Shown: positions 1 through 9,936 of the stretch, piece by piece | Position numbering within the stretch: position 1 is the stretch's first letter | How the letters are laid out: each line of letters opens with the position of its first letter | From: Chryseobacterium sp. FH2 | GTDB lineage: Bacteria > Bacteroidota > Bacteroidia > Flavobacteriales > Weeksellaceae | Direction: 5' to 3' | DNA: 64,000 nt | Assembly (NCBI RefSeq): GCF_001045455.1 | Contig: NZ_LFNE01000006.1 | Span: 124,001-188,000, forward strand | The notes under the pieces: model-generated | What the model saw: the letters and a program-made list of their open reading frames with translations, nothing else | What the model was told of the DNA's origin: nothing | Database searches by the model: none | Translations under genes and position numbers: made by a program

Positions 1-1
1 T

Positions 2-1852
2 ACTGCAACATATGGAAAAACAATAAGTTTACCTTATGCAAATATTATCATATTAAAGAATAAAAATTTTAATAGAATCAAAGCGGGTAATCTGGAAGAT
101 TTTTCTTTTACATATTCTACTAAGGAAGGGACTGTAAATGCATTACAAAAAATACTAAATGTAAGTTTAGTTAATAAGGATGCAACAGTTATTGGTTTAT
201 CGTTAAATTATGAAAATACAGATAAAGCTAAAGATATTCTTGATAATCTGGTAAAAGTCTACAATAATGAAGCAATTAAAGATAAAAATTCAGAATCAGA
301 AATTACACGTGAGTTTATTGATGAGAGAATAAATATAATTGCTAATGATTTAGGAGAAGTTGAAAACCGTAAAGAACGTTTTAAAAGCTCGAATCAGATC
401 ACTGATCTTGCTACTGAGGCTAAAATTGGTCTAGAAAGTTCTGCAGAAGCACGTGCAAAACAAATCGAGGTAGATTCTCAATTGGATCTTACCAATGCGT
501 TAATAGGATTTATGTCTAAGCAGGGGAACGGGCAGGTGCTTCCCACAAATGTTGGGCTTCAGAGTTCTGAAGCGTCAAGCAGCATTTCTGCATACAATCA
601 GTTGGTGATTGAGCGTAATAGACTGTTGGAAAATGCAACGCCTCAGAATCCTTTAATTATTGATCTCAACAACCAGATTTCGGCTATGCGCTCTTCCGTT
701 GTTGAGAGTCTTAATAAAAACAGAACGGGGCTTCAATTTGCTAAAAATCAATATCTTGCAGAACAAAATAAAGTTTCTTCACGAATACTGAAAATTCCAA
801 GCCAAGAGAAAATCTTTAGAGATATAGAAAGACAGCAACAGATTAAAGAAAGTCTGTACCTGCTATTGTTACAGAAAAGAGAAGAAACCGCTATTTCACT
901 AGCAGTAACCGCAGATAAAGCCAGAATAGTTGATTACGCGTATGCTTCTCCAAAGCCGGTGGCTCCCAAAAAAATGATGTTTTACCTGAGTGCACTTATA
1001 TGTGGTCTGCTCTTGCCGTTTGTAATTATTTATCTTAAAGAATTATTAAATAATAAAGTTAAGACAAAACATGATCTTGAAATATTAGCAGGTGATAAAC
1101 CAGTCATTGGGGAAATTCCAAGATTAGTAAAAGGACAGCCTGAACTAATACAAGTCAATGACTTGTCACCAATGGCAGAAGCATTCAGAATATTGATTAC
1201 GAATATGAATTTTATGCTTCCGAAAAAGAAAGCAAAAGTAGTATTTGTTACGTCAACAGTAAAAGGTGAAGGAAAGACTTTTGTATCTGTTAATTTAGCA
1301 CTTGCCATGGCAACAACGAGTAAAAAAGTAATTATTATTGGATCCGATATTAGAAACCCGCAATTGCAGAGATATAATCCGGCGAGAAAAGGTTTAACAG
1401 GACTTACTGAATTCCTCTATGATAACCAGACTAAAATACAGGATATTGTTCATGCTTCTACATTTAATCCACACTTAGATGTGATTTATTCAGGAAGTAT
1501 TCCGCCAAATCCAACTGAACTGTTAACAAACGGGCGTTATGAAATATTATTGGAACAATTAAAAAACCAATACGATTATATTATTTTGGATACAGCTCCA
1601 TTGATGCTGGTAACAGATACATTCCTATTTGCTGAAATGGCTGATGCTACACTGTATGTGACACGTTCTCAATACACGGAAAAAACGCTGATCGATTTCG
1701 CTAATAGTAATATAGAAAGTGGTAAAATTAAAAATGTTGGATTTGTCTTAAATGATGTGGACAGGGATTATTTTGGATATGGCAATAAATATGGCTATGG
1801 ATATGCAGCAGAGGAAAAAAGCTGGTTTGATAGAATAAGGGATAGATTTTAA
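2..1852 (+). CDS. Wzc-type polysaccharide co-polymerase / BY-kinase, 5' end cut by window
   Basis: The frame is open from the first base of the window, so the true start lies upstream and about 616 residues are visible. The product is an inner-membrane chain-length regulator and tyrosine autokinase for surface polysaccharide export. The visible order is a periplasmic Wzz-like part with long helical segments, a proline-rich stretch (SPKPVAPKK) leading into one membrane helix at about visible residues 325-345, then a cytoplasmic P-loop kinase. Walker A is [10 protein letters not shown] (about 419-428), Walker A' is GSDIRNP (about 450) and Walker B is YIILDTAP (about 530). The C-terminus is a Tyr/Gly-rich tail ([12 protein letters not shown]), the usual autophosphorylation cluster of BY-kinases. 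The GEGKT P-loop is normal for this family. A TTG at 482 could look like a start but would remove most of the periplasmic domain. It heads the visible polysaccharide cluster. Confidence 0.92.
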   Translation, partial: TATYGKTISLPYANIIILKNKNFNRIKAGNLEDFSFTYSTKEGTVNALQKILNVSLVNKDATVIGLSLNYENTDKAKDILDNLVKVYNNEAIKDKNSESEITREFIDERINIIANDLGEVENRKERFKSSNQITDLATEAKIGLESSAEARAKQIEVDSQLDLTNALIGFMSKQGNGQVLPTNVGLQSSEASSSISAYNQLVIERNRLLENATPQNPLIIDLNNQISAMRSSVVESLNKNRTGLQFAKNQYLAEQNKVSSRILKIPSQEKIFRDIERQQQIKESLYLLLLQKREETAISLAVTADKARIVDYAYASPKPVAPKKMMFYLSALICGLLLPFVIIYLKELLNNKVKTKHDLEILAGDKPVIGEIPRLVKGQPELIQVNDLSPMAEAFRILITNMNFMLPKKKAKVVFVTSTVKGEGKTFVSVNLALAMATTSKKVIIIGSDIRNPQLQRYNPARKGLTGLTEFLYDNQTKIQDIVHASTFNPHLDVIYSGSIPPNPTELLTNGRYEILLEQLKNQYDYIILDTAPLMLVTDTFLFAEMADATLYVTRSQYTEKTLIDFANSNIESGKIKNVGFVLNDVDRDYFGYGNKYGYGYAAEEKSWFDRIRDRF

Positions 1853-2004
1853 ACATAATATTTACAAAATCTAAGACATAAGGAATAGAACTGAATGATA
1901 TATTATTTTTATTATTGTCTAAGGAGCTATCATTAAATAATTTATGTTATAAATGCTTAAGCACGAAAATATAAAGCAAAAAAATTGCTAAATAAATAAA
2001 CACA

Positions 2005-3297
2005 TTGAAGAATAAAATAAATAGTATCCTAGTTTTACCGCATGTTCAGAGGTTTATTAAGAGTGCTTCCTGGTCTTTAATAGGAACGGTATCTGGAAAG
2101 CTACTGATGCTAGTTGCTTTTATAATTGTTGCCAGAATTATTGGAAAAGAGGAATATGGCAAAATAGGAGTGTTACGTTCTACAATTACTATGTTTATGG
2201 TATTTTCCAGTATGGGAATGGGACTTACGGCGGCACGGTATGTTGCATATTACAGAAATACCAATAAGAAAAAGGCTTATCAGGTTCATAAAGCATCTAA
2301 TCAGATTGCATTAATTTTTGGATTAATTATATCTGCTGCTATATTTATTTTCAACAGCCAGATTTCAAAATACTCTTTTGGAACTCCGGAATTATCATTT
2401 TCTTTAAAACTCAGTATTATTGCATTGTTCTTCAGTACGCTTGCCAGTGCGCAGAGCGGAACCTTAACTGGTTTTGAAGATTTTAAAAGATTAGGTATTA
2501 ATAATTTAATTTATGGAATAGGACAATTTTTATTTATAATATTGGGAGCCCTTTTTTGGGGAGCAAACGGGGTAATTATTTCTTTAGGAATTTCTGCCGG
2601 TTTATTTGTCATTCTTAATCAAATCTCAATCAACAGACATTTTGGTTCTACGTTTCAAAGTATTAAAGCTTTTACCCCGGAAATAAAAAGTATTTTTATC
2701 AAATTCTCTTTTCCGGCAATGTTGTCAACTTTTGTTGCAATGCCCGCAATTTGGTTAGGGAAAGCTTTATTAGTAAGGACTAACGGGTTTTCGGAAATGG
2801 CTATCTTTGATGTTTCAGAACAATGGTATTTGATGGTGTTATTTATTCCAAACTCAATTGGAGCAATCATTCTGCCTATGCTTTCAAATAGCTTATCAGA
2901 AGAATCAGGAATGCAATATAATAAATTATTAAAACTGAACCTTTTAGTAAATTGTGCTATAGTAACAATTTTGACATTGGTTATAATATTTTTAGCACCT
3001 TTTATCCTTAAATTATATGGAAGTAATTTCACCAGTTATCTACCCTTAAGAATTTTGTTGCTCGCAGCGATATTACAAACAATTAATAGTGTATTAGGAC
3101 AGGTTATTGCAAGCAAAGCCAAAATGTGGCTTGGTTTCGCTGTCAATTTATTTTGGGGAATCAGTTTTCTTATAATAACTTATATATTTGTAGAATATTT
3201 ACATTTAGGTGCTTTGGGATTGAGTTATGCATTTTTGTTAAGCTATCTTTTACATTCAATTTTACAAGGATTTATAACCTTTAAAATTACAATTTAA
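2005..3297 (+). CDS. Wzx-type polysaccharide flippase
   Basis: A 430-residue, very hydrophobic protein with roughly twelve membrane segments, of the MOP/MATE-like polysaccharide exporter superfamily. Members flip undecaprenyl-linked repeat units across the inner membrane. An N-terminal stretch ([19 protein letters not shown]) followed by [13 protein letters not shown] is the typical opening of this family. The start is a TTG: the frame closes just upstream (TAA) and the first in-frame ATG would delete the first membrane helix. It lies 152 bp after the Wzc-like gene and 2 bp before wecB, and a Wzy-like polymerase follows, which supports a Wzx/Wzy-dependent pathway. The substrate cannot be read from the sequence. 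Confidence 0.88.
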   Translation: MKNKINSILVLPHVQRFIKSASWSLIGTVSGKLLMLVAFIIVARIIGKEEYGKIGVLRSTITMFMVFSSMGMGLTAARYVAYYRNTNKKKAYQVHKASNQIALIFGLIISAAIFIFNSQISKYSFGTPELSFSLKLSIIALFFSTLASAQSGTLTGFEDFKRLGINNLIYGIGQFLFIILGALFWGANGVIISLGISAGLFVILNQISINRHFGSTFQSIKAFTPEIKSIFIKFSFPAMLSTFVAMPAIWLGKALLVRTNGFSEMAIFDVSEQWYLMVLFIPNSIGAIILPMLSNSLSEESGMQYNKLLKLNLLVNCAIVTILTLVIIFLAPFILKLYGSNFTSYLPLRILLLAAILQTINSVLGQVIASKAKMWLGFAVNLFWGISFLIITYIFVEYLHLGALGLSYAFLLSYLLHSILQGFITFKITI

Positions 3298-3299
3298 TT

Positions 3300-4460
3300 A
3301 TGAAAAAAGTTCTTATAGTATTTGGTACTCGTCCGGAAGCAATAAAAATGGCACCGTTGGTAAATAAATTTCAACAATACGTTGATACCTTTGAAACCTC
3401 TGTTTGTGTTACAGGCCAACATAGGGAGATGCTTGATCAGGTTTTAAGATTATTCGAAATTATACCGGATTTTGATTTGGATATTATGAAAGAAGGGCAG
3501 GATTTGTATGATGTTACATCCACAGTACTCACCAAAATGCGGGATATACTTCATACTGTCAAACCTGATTTGGTTCTTGTACATGGAGACACAACCACTT
3601 CTACGGCTGTAGCATTGGCTGCATTCTACCAAAAAATACCTGTTGCGCATATTGAAGCGGGTTTGAGAACCCATAATATATATAGTCCTTGGCCTGAAGA
3701 AATCAATCGCCAAATAACCGGGCGAATTGCTGCATATCACTTTGCTCCAACTCAGCTTAGCCGTCAAAATTTACTGGATGAGAATGTACCGGATAATAAT
3801 ATAGTTGTCACAGGCAATACTGTTATAGATGCACTACAGTGGGTTGTTGAAAAAATAGAAGGAAACAATCAACTGTCAACAGAAATTGGAGAGATGTTAA
3901 ATAATTTTGGCTATGATTATTTACGTTTAAATAATGATAAACGTTTAGTTCTGATAACCGGTCATCGACGTGAAAATTTCGGAGAAGGATTTATAAATAT
4001 ATGTAAAGCATTAAAGGCTTTAGCTAATTTGTATCCTTCAGTAGATTTTATATATCCGATGCATCTAAATCCTAATGTCAGAAAACCTATAAATGATATT
4101 TTTGGAGATGGGAAGCCCGACAATATCTTTTTCATTGAGCCTTTAGACTATTTACCTTTTATTTTTTTGATGAAGAAAAGTTATTTAGTGCTCACCGACA
4201 GTGGGGGAATACAGGAAGAAGCACCCGGATTAGGAAAACCAGTTTTGGTTATGCGTGATAATACTGAGCGTCCAGAAGCTGTAGAAGCTGGTACAGTGCA
4301 GCTTGTTGGGACGGAGTATGATAAAATTATTGCAGGAGTTTCTTTATTGTTAGATGACGAGAATCACTACAATTCTATGTCAAAAGCAAATAACCCTTAT
4401 GGAGACGGTGAATCCAGTGATAGAATATTAGAATTTCTTATTAAAAAACTAAACAATTAA
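3300..4460 (+). CDS. wecB: UDP-N-acetylglucosamine 2-epimerase (non-hydrolysing)
   Basis: Cytoplasmic enzyme interconverting UDP-GlcNAc and UDP-ManNAc, which supplies ManNAc-type sugars for surface glycans. At 386 residues it has normal family length. Family motifs are clear: [13 protein letters not shown] at the N-terminus, HGDTTTSTA (about 95-103), HIEAGLRT (about 117-124), [11 protein letters not shown] (about 211-221) and the C-terminal [20 protein letters not shown] followed by TERPEA, which together build the UDP-binding GT-B-like active site. The start follows the flippase stop by 2 bp, and the next gene starts 2 bp after its stop, so it sits in one transcript with Wzx and Wzy. UDP-ManNAc is commonly oxidised by a WecC dehydrogenase; none is visible here. 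Confidence 0.95.
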   Translation: MKKVLIVFGTRPEAIKMAPLVNKFQQYVDTFETSVCVTGQHREMLDQVLRLFEIIPDFDLDIMKEGQDLYDVTSTVLTKMRDILHTVKPDLVLVHGDTTTSTAVALAAFYQKIPVAHIEAGLRTHNIYSPWPEEINRQITGRIAAYHFAPTQLSRQNLLDENVPDNNIVVTGNTVIDALQWVVEKIEGNNQLSTEIGEMLNNFGYDYLRLNNDKRLVLITGHRRENFGEGFINICKALKALANLYPSVDFIYPMHLNPNVRKPINDIFGDGKPDNIFFIEPLDYLPFIFLMKKSYLVLTDSGGIQEEAPGLGKPVLVMRDNTERPEAVEAGTVQLVGTEYDKIIAGVSLLLDDENHYNSMSKANNPYGDGESSDRILEFLIKKLNN

Positions 4461-4462
4461 TA

Positions 4463-5815
4463 ATGACATTTGCAGGATATTTTGCAATATTTTTTTTATT
4501 GGCGATAATTTTTAACAAAGGATTTAAATCTATTATAGATCCGTTGTTTTATATGAACGTTATATTTTTATTTTTTTTCGGAATCAAACAGGATTTGGAA
4601 CTTAGTGAGACTTCAGAATTATTATTGTTGTTGTCATTTATTATTTTTGTCTCAACAGCATATATAACTCGTAAGATGAGGCATAAAACGATTCTTGGTT
4701 TTATTAACAATAAAAATGCAGTTTTCCATAAATTTTCCATAAAACCACTAAAAACAAAGCAGCAGCTTTACCTTTTTTTAGTAGTTCTACTATATGTTAT
4801 TCTGGATTTTTCATTTAATACATGGCTGTATGGCTCTTTTGACAAGGCTGTCACCCGATTTTATTATAGGCAACCTGAAAGAGAGGATATTCCGTCATTT
4901 TTAACTATTATTCTCTTTTCATTATATTCCTTGTCATCTTTGATAATATTTGTATTAAGCTATAATAATGCAAGATTCAAAACAAATTCTCTATACCTTA
5001 ATCTCAGTTTTTTTGCTTTAGCACTTGCTGCTTTTCCTAGGGGAACAAGAGGAGCCATTATTTCATTATTAATCATTATCATATTAGCCAATATAATTGT
5101 AAGTATTAAAAATAATAAGTTTATTATTAAAAGCTTATTTTTCAATATAAAACTTCTATTTCCTGCATGTATTGTTCTATTATCTTTTTTAGCTTTATCA
5201 TCTATCAGAAATAAAGAAATTGATAATTTAGAGATGCTTCAGAATACAATTGCTGAAATGGATTTTTCGCAGTCACAGAAGGAATATAATTCTACAGAAG
5301 GAGATTTGCTGCTAATCGATTACAATAAATGTATTGAAACCTTTGGCTCATCAGTTGATTTTTTACCTCTTGATTATACTTTAAGGGCTGTTTTATTTAA
5401 CCCGATTCCAAGAAGTTTGTGGAAAAATAAACCTGTTGGTTTTGGAGTAGCATTAACAGAAATCAAATTTGGAGGACAAAATTTTGATTATGAACATTTG
5501 GCTGAATATAAATGGTCAAATGCAGCCGGAATTGCGGGAGAAGGATGGGCAAATGAAGGTATTTTTGGTCTGATATTATATTCACTTTTAATGGGATTAT
5601 ATGCGGGAATTCTCATAAAAGTAGTAGATGTTTTTTTATTATCTGATAATTATGTATCACTTTTAATAGCACTGTTATGCTTCCTTGCATCCTTACTTAC
5701 CGTTAGAGGAGATATTCTGTCTGGTATTACCCAAGGATTTTATCCTATACTTTTTTTCATCATGATATTATTTATAGTCCAGCCATTCGTACGGTATAAA
5801 TTTAGAATTAGATAA
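4463..5815 (+). CDS. Wzy-like oligosaccharide repeat-unit polymerase
   Basis: A 450-residue integral membrane protein with about ten to twelve hydrophobic segments and one larger hydrophilic loop at about residues 255-330. This topology, and its place directly after wecB and a Wzx flippase, fit a Wzy-type polymerase that joins undecaprenyl-linked repeat units on the periplasmic side. A short RGTRGAI motif after a membrane segment (about 193-199) and the GWANEGIFG segment (about 363-371) resemble the O-antigen polymerase/ligase group, but Wzy proteins share little sequence, so the assignment rests mostly on topology and context. It starts 2 bp after wecB. Confidence 0.75.
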   Translation: MTFAGYFAIFFLLAIIFNKGFKSIIDPLFYMNVIFLFFFGIKQDLELSETSELLLLLSFIIFVSTAYITRKMRHKTILGFINNKNAVFHKFSIKPLKTKQQLYLFLVVLLYVILDFSFNTWLYGSFDKAVTRFYYRQPEREDIPSFLTIILFSLYSLSSLIIFVLSYNNARFKTNSLYLNLSFFALALAAFPRGTRGAIISLLIIIILANIIVSIKNNKFIIKSLFFNIKLLFPACIVLLSFLALSSIRNKEIDNLEMLQNTIAEMDFSQSQKEYNSTEGDLLLIDYNKCIETFGSSVDFLPLDYTLRAVLFNPIPRSLWKNKPVGFGVALTEIKFGGQNFDYEHLAEYKWSNAAGIAGEGWANEGIFGLILYSLLMGLYAGILIKVVDVFLLSDNYVSLLIALLCFLASLLTVRGDILSGITQGFYPILFFIMILFIVQPFVRYKFRIR

Positions 5816-5903
5816 ATGCTATAATTTTGGTTACTACACAAATGGCTGGAGAAATTTAGCAAGCAATATTTCAGGCAGAAACAAATGATAAAAAAGATTA
5901 GAT

Positions 5904-7025
5904 ATGAAAAAAGTTTTAATAATTCACAAAAATACTATTGAAAAAGAACCGCCAACACAAATGGTAATTCAGCATTTACTGGACTTAGGTATTTCTGTTA
6001 AACTGATAACGTTAGGTGTAAATGACTATTGGAAGAAAAATTTTGAAAGTAAAGGTGTTGAGTTTAGAGATTTGGGATTAGGCTCTTTTGTAGACTTAAA
6101 TAAAAGATCATTTTCAAAAAAAATAAGAACATGGCTGAAATATAGGAAAGACGTTTTAAAAGAATTGTCTCAGCCTGAGAACCAAAACAGTATTATCTGG
6201 TTTGTAGATGCAGACAGTATTGCTCCCTTATTGTTCAGCAATATTTTTAACAAGATAGACTATGTAATGCATATTTTGGAAATGTATGATCATTCGTCCT
6301 TTTATAAATATGTTTTAAATAAATATATAAATAAGTCTAAAAGGTTGATCGTTTGTGAAGAAAACAGAGCTGCTATTTTTAATCTGTGGTTTAAGCCCAA
6401 AAAATATCCGGTTGTGTTACCTAACAAACCTTATAAATTATTAGATGATACAGTATCACACCAGTTTTTAAAGGAAAATTATCCTGATTTTTATGATAAT
6501 TTGACAAAAAATAACAGTAAGATAATATTGTATCAAGGTTTAATTGCTCCGGAAAGAGATTTGTCGTTTATTTTAAAAGCTATTAATGAATTAGGCGAAG
6601 ATTTTATACCGGTGATTATGGGCAGAGACTTTGGTATGCTGGAGCATTACCAGGAAATATGCCCGCGTCTGGTACATATTTCTTATATACCTTCGCCACA
6701 GCATTTGTACATAACATCACTGGCAAGAATTGGGATTTTGATATACGATCCCATATCATTAAATCAAATTTTCTGTGCACCAAATAAAATTTTTGAATAT
6801 GCAGGATATGGCGTACCTATGATTGGTAATAATATACCGGGATTATCCATACCTTTTCAGAAGTTTGGCTGTGGAAAAGTTTTCGGTACTAATGATACCA
6901 CAGAGATAAAAGAAATAATATTGGAAATTGATAGAAATTTCGAACAATTTTCACAAAATTCTCAAATATTATTTGATGCTGTAGACAATAAAACAGTTAT
7001 CAAAAAGATTCTGGAAGAGTTTTAA
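5904..7025 (+). CDS. GT-B fold glycosyltransferase (GT4-like)
   Basis: A 373-residue cytoplasmic protein that probably adds one sugar of the polysaccharide repeat unit. The N-terminal half is a Rossmann-like acceptor domain (MKKVLIIHKN start). The C-terminal half has donor-domain features: IILYQGLIAPERDL (about 208-221), then a segment CAPNKIFEYAGYGVP (about 291-305) that resembles the nucleotide-sugar binding element of family 4 enzymes with its conserved Glu. Donor and acceptor cannot be told from sequence. It follows the Wzy-like gene by 88 bp and precedes two more glycosyltransferases. Confidence 0.8.
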   Translation: MKKVLIIHKNTIEKEPPTQMVIQHLLDLGISVKLITLGVNDYWKKNFESKGVEFRDLGLGSFVDLNKRSFSKKIRTWLKYRKDVLKELSQPENQNSIIWFVDADSIAPLLFSNIFNKIDYVMHILEMYDHSSFYKYVLNKYINKSKRLIVCEENRAAIFNLWFKPKKYPVVLPNKPYKLLDDTVSHQFLKENYPDFYDNLTKNNSKIILYQGLIAPERDLSFILKAINELGEDFIPVIMGRDFGMLEHYQEICPRLVHISYIPSPQHLYITSLARIGILIYDPISLNQIFCAPNKIFEYAGYGVPMIGNNIPGLSIPFQKFGCGKVFGTNDTTEIKEIILEIDRNFEQFSQNSQILFDAVDNKTVIKKILEEF

Positions 7026-7065
7026 TACTTTTATTCGTTTATATTCTTAAATTTTAGTACTTAAA

Positions 7066-8193
7066 ATGAAACTGATTATTAATACAACCACATTAAGCGG
7101 AACCGGAGTAACACAGGTTGCTGTTTCATTTATTTATGAATGTATTGCTTTTCCGGAAAATACCTATCATGTTTTTTTAAGTAAAACAGTATCAAAAGAA
7201 ATTAAGATACTTGATTTTCCAGATAATTTTCATTTTTATCAGTTTGAAAACCACCCCTTATACGGATTAAAAGGTTTTTTTACAAGAAAACAGTTGAGAA
7301 ATCTGGAGAGTACAATTAATCCGGATATTGTTTTTTCAGTTTTTGGACCTTCTTGCTGGACCCCAAAATCTAAACATATCACGGGTTTTGCAAACTCATA
7401 TTATGTCTATCCTGAATCTCCCTTTTTCAAAAGAATTTCATCTAAAGATTTTCTCAGGATTAATTTGATGAAGATCGCTCACCGTTTTTTTTTAAAAAGA
7501 AACGGCAAATATTTCATTTGTGAAACTGATGATATGTCAAAAAGATTAGCTGTTTTTTTACACATTGATCCATCCCATATTTTTACTGTTAGTAATACGT
7601 ATAACAGATATTTTGAAATAAACAGTACCTCTGCAAAAGAACGTTTATTACCTGAACCTGATAAAAACGAATATAGACTTCTTTCTTTGGCATCTTTTGA
7701 TATCCATAAAAATCTTACGATAATAAACGAAATTATACCGATTTGGGATAAAAAAAATATAGGAAAAGATATAAAGTTTATATTGACAATTGATCCTGTG
7801 AAATATGAACAATATTTCACTGATGAAGCAAAGTCAAGAATAATTAACCTTGGAAGAGTAGATGTTAAAGATTGCCCGCAGTTATATTCAGAATCAGACG
7901 CTCTTTTTTTGCCAACTCTTATTGAGTCATTTTCGGCAAATTATCCGGAGGCAATGAAAATGGAAATTCCTATTCTGACATCGCATTATTCTTTCGCGAA
8001 GTCTATTTGTGAAAATGCTGCGCTTTATTTTGATCCCCTTGATCCTGAAGATATTGTATCAAAAATCATACAGATAATAACTGATAAAAAACTTTCTGAG
8101 CAGCTGGTCTACAATGGTAAGGAAAGGATTAAAGCATTTGGAAATGCAGGAATTAGAGCCAAGAGATATTTGGATGTATTTAAGTCTATTTAA
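7066..8193 (+). CDS. Glycosyltransferase family 4-like
   Basis: A 375-residue GT-B glycosyltransferase. The C-terminal donor domain carries LGRVDVKDCPQLYSESDALF (about 261-280) and PTLIESFSANYPEAM (about 283-297), the E-x7-E type signature of GT4 retaining enzymes. The N-terminal domain has a Gly/Thr-rich loop (TTLSGTGVTQVA) that probably contacts the donor. It probably transfers a hexose or deoxyhexose to the growing lipid-linked repeat unit on the cytoplasmic face. It lies 40 bp after the previous glycosyltransferase and 16 bp before a GT2 gene. Linkage and sugar are unknown. Confidence 0.85.
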   Translation: MKLIINTTTLSGTGVTQVAVSFIYECIAFPENTYHVFLSKTVSKEIKILDFPDNFHFYQFENHPLYGLKGFFTRKQLRNLESTINPDIVFSVFGPSCWTPKSKHITGFANSYYVYPESPFFKRISSKDFLRINLMKIAHRFFLKRNGKYFICETDDMSKRLAVFLHIDPSHIFTVSNTYNRYFEINSTSAKERLLPEPDKNEYRLLSLASFDIHKNLTIINEIIPIWDKKNIGKDIKFILTIDPVKYEQYFTDEAKSRIINLGRVDVKDCPQLYSESDALFLPTLIESFSANYPEAMKMEIPILTSHYSFAKSICENAALYFDPLDPEDIVSKIIQIITDKKLSEQLVYNGKERIKAFGNAGIRAKRYLDVFKSI

Positions 8194-8209
8194 ATTTTAA
8201 ATTAGTAAA

Positions 8210-9034
8210 ATGTTTGTAACCGCTAGTATAGTTTGCTATAAAAATGATACAGAAATTCTTTTGGATGCAATTAACAGCTTCCTTAATTCAGATACAGGCT
8301 TTCCTATATTTTTATATTTGGTAGACAACTCTCCAACAGATGATTTGAAAACTATCATTAATCATCCGAATGTAGAATATATTTTTAACCCCTCAAACCC
8401 CGGCTTTGGAGCGGCACATAATATTGCTATCAAAAGGGCAATGGAAAAAAAGAGTGTATATCACCTGGTGCTAAATCCTGATGCCTATTTTGATGAAAAG
8501 ATACTGAAAAACCTGACTGATTATCTAAAAAAATATCCTGAGATAGGAAATATAATGCCTAAGGTGCTTTATCCTGACGGTAAAATACAGCGTTTATGTA
8601 AGCTTCTTCCTACCCCTTATGACTGGATTGGCAGGAGATTCAATCCATTTAAAGGAATGGTTGAAAAAAGAAATGAAATCTTCGAAATGAGATTTACAGG
8701 ATATGATAAAGTAATGGACGTGCCATATCTTTCCGGATGTTTTATGTTTTTGAAACTTGAAGCCTTGCGTAAAGTTGGCTTTTTTGATGAAAAAATTTTT
8801 ATGTACGGCGAGGAGACCGATTTATGCAGAAGGCTCATAAACGGCGGGTACAGGACTGTCTATTATCCTGAGGTGTATATTTATCATCATTTCGAAAAAG
8901 GATCTCATAAGTCTTGGAGGCTTACAAAAATTGGAATGCAGTCAGCTATCTATTATTTTAATAAATGGGGATGGTTTTTTGATAATGGAAGGAGAAAAAT
9001 TAATAAAGAGACACTTAAAGCATTAGGAAGATGA
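8210..9034 (+). CDS. Glycosyltransferase family 2 (rhamnosyltransferase-like)
   Basis: A 274-residue GT-A enzyme. The N-terminal TASIVCYKND segment followed by YLVDNSPTDD (about 42-51) and LNPDAYFDE (about 90-98) provides the nucleotide- and metal-binding acidic residues. SGCFMFLKLEALRKVGFFDE followed by MYGEETDLCRRL (about 204-215) is the catalytic ED region typical of WbbL-type GT2 enzymes that often transfer rhamnose. A rhamnose link would fit the downstream rfbC gene, but that is inference. The next gene starts inside the stop region (ATGA overlap at 9031), so the two are translationally coupled. Confidence 0.88.
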   Translation: MFVTASIVCYKNDTEILLDAINSFLNSDTGFPIFLYLVDNSPTDDLKTIINHPNVEYIFNPSNPGFGAAHNIAIKRAMEKKSVYHLVLNPDAYFDEKILKNLTDYLKKYPEIGNIMPKVLYPDGKIQRLCKLLPTPYDWIGRRFNPFKGMVEKRNEIFEMRFTGYDKVMDVPYLSGCFMFLKLEALRKVGFFDEKIFMYGEETDLCRRLINGGYRTVYYPEVYIYHHFEKGSHKSWRLTKIGMQSAIYYFNKWGWFFDNGRRKINKETLKALGR

Positions 9035-9936
9035 AAATAGCTGTTTTTGGAAGTTCAGGTTTTATTGGCAAAAATTTGGTAAAATCTTTACAGCAGAGCT
9101 CGAGAGTTCAGGAAATTTCTTTGCGTAATCCCTTGTGGAAAAATGATCTGAATGAAGAAACAGCAGTTTTCATTAATCTTGTAGGAAAAGCACATGACCA
9201 TAAAGGTTCTGCGACGGAAAAAGAATATTATTTTGCCAACGTTGAATTGGCTCAGCAAATATTCGAAACCTTCCAAAAAACTGATGCTAAAGTGTTTATT
9301 CATATCAGTTCATTGGCTGCTTTAGAAGAATATGAATCTGCTAAACCTTTAAAAGAAACCGATCATTGCAATCCTGTTTCATTCTATGGAAAAAGTAAAA
9401 GAGAAGCAGAAAAATGGCTTCTAAAACAAAAATTATCCAATGATAAAAAACTGATCATTATTCGTCCGCCAATGGTTCATGGTCCTGGTGATAAAGGGAA
9501 TTTAGGCTTGCTTTATAAAATTATTTCAAAAGGTATTCCTTATCCTTTGGCTTCATTTAATAACGAAAGATCATTTATTTCTATCAATAATTTTATTTTT
9601 TATATTCAGAGAATAATTCAGGATAATAATAATTTAGAGAATAGTATTTATCATATTGCGGATAATGAAACCGTTGCTACAAGCGAAATTATTGAAATTA
9701 TTAAAAAAGTTGAAAATTTAAAAACTCCGAATATCAGTTTTCCCAAATTTCTGATAAAAGGGTTAGCGTGGATTGGAGATTTTCTACCACTTCCGTTAAA
9801 TACTCAAAAACTAAAGAAATTAACCAGTAATTTAGTCGTATCAAATCAAAAAATAAAAACCATCCTAAAAATTGATACATTGCCTTTAACGGCAAAAGAA
9901 GGGTTAGAACTCACCATAAAAAGTTTCAAAAAATAA
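9031..9936 (+). CDS. NAD-dependent epimerase/dehydratase (extended SDR), WbpK/WbpV-like
   Basis: A 301-residue extended short-chain dehydrogenase. GSSGFIGKNLV (about 8-18) is the Rossmann NAD(P) loop, ISSLAALEEY (about 92-101) holds the catalytic Ser region, and YGKSKREAE (about 118-126) gives the YxxxK catalytic pair. It probably reduces or epimerises a nucleotide sugar for the initiating transferase encoded next. In many Gram-negative clusters such an SDR is paired with a WbpL-type transferase, and here the two genes overlap by one base (TAATG). It overlaps the preceding GT2 gene by four bases. The exact substrate is not deducible. Confidence 0.85.
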   Translation: MKIAVFGSSGFIGKNLVKSLQQSSRVQEISLRNPLWKNDLNEETAVFINLVGKAHDHKGSATEKEYYFANVELAQQIFETFQKTDAKVFIHISSLAALEEYESAKPLKETDHCNPVSFYGKSKREAEKWLLKQKLSNDKKLIIIRPPMVHGPGDKGNLGLLYKIISKGIPYPLASFNNERSFISINNFIFYIQRIIQDNNNLENSIYHIADNETVATSEIIEIIKKVENLKTPNISFPKFLIKGLAWIGDFLPLPLNTQKLKKLTSNLVVSNQKIKTILKIDTLPLTAKEGLELTIKSFKK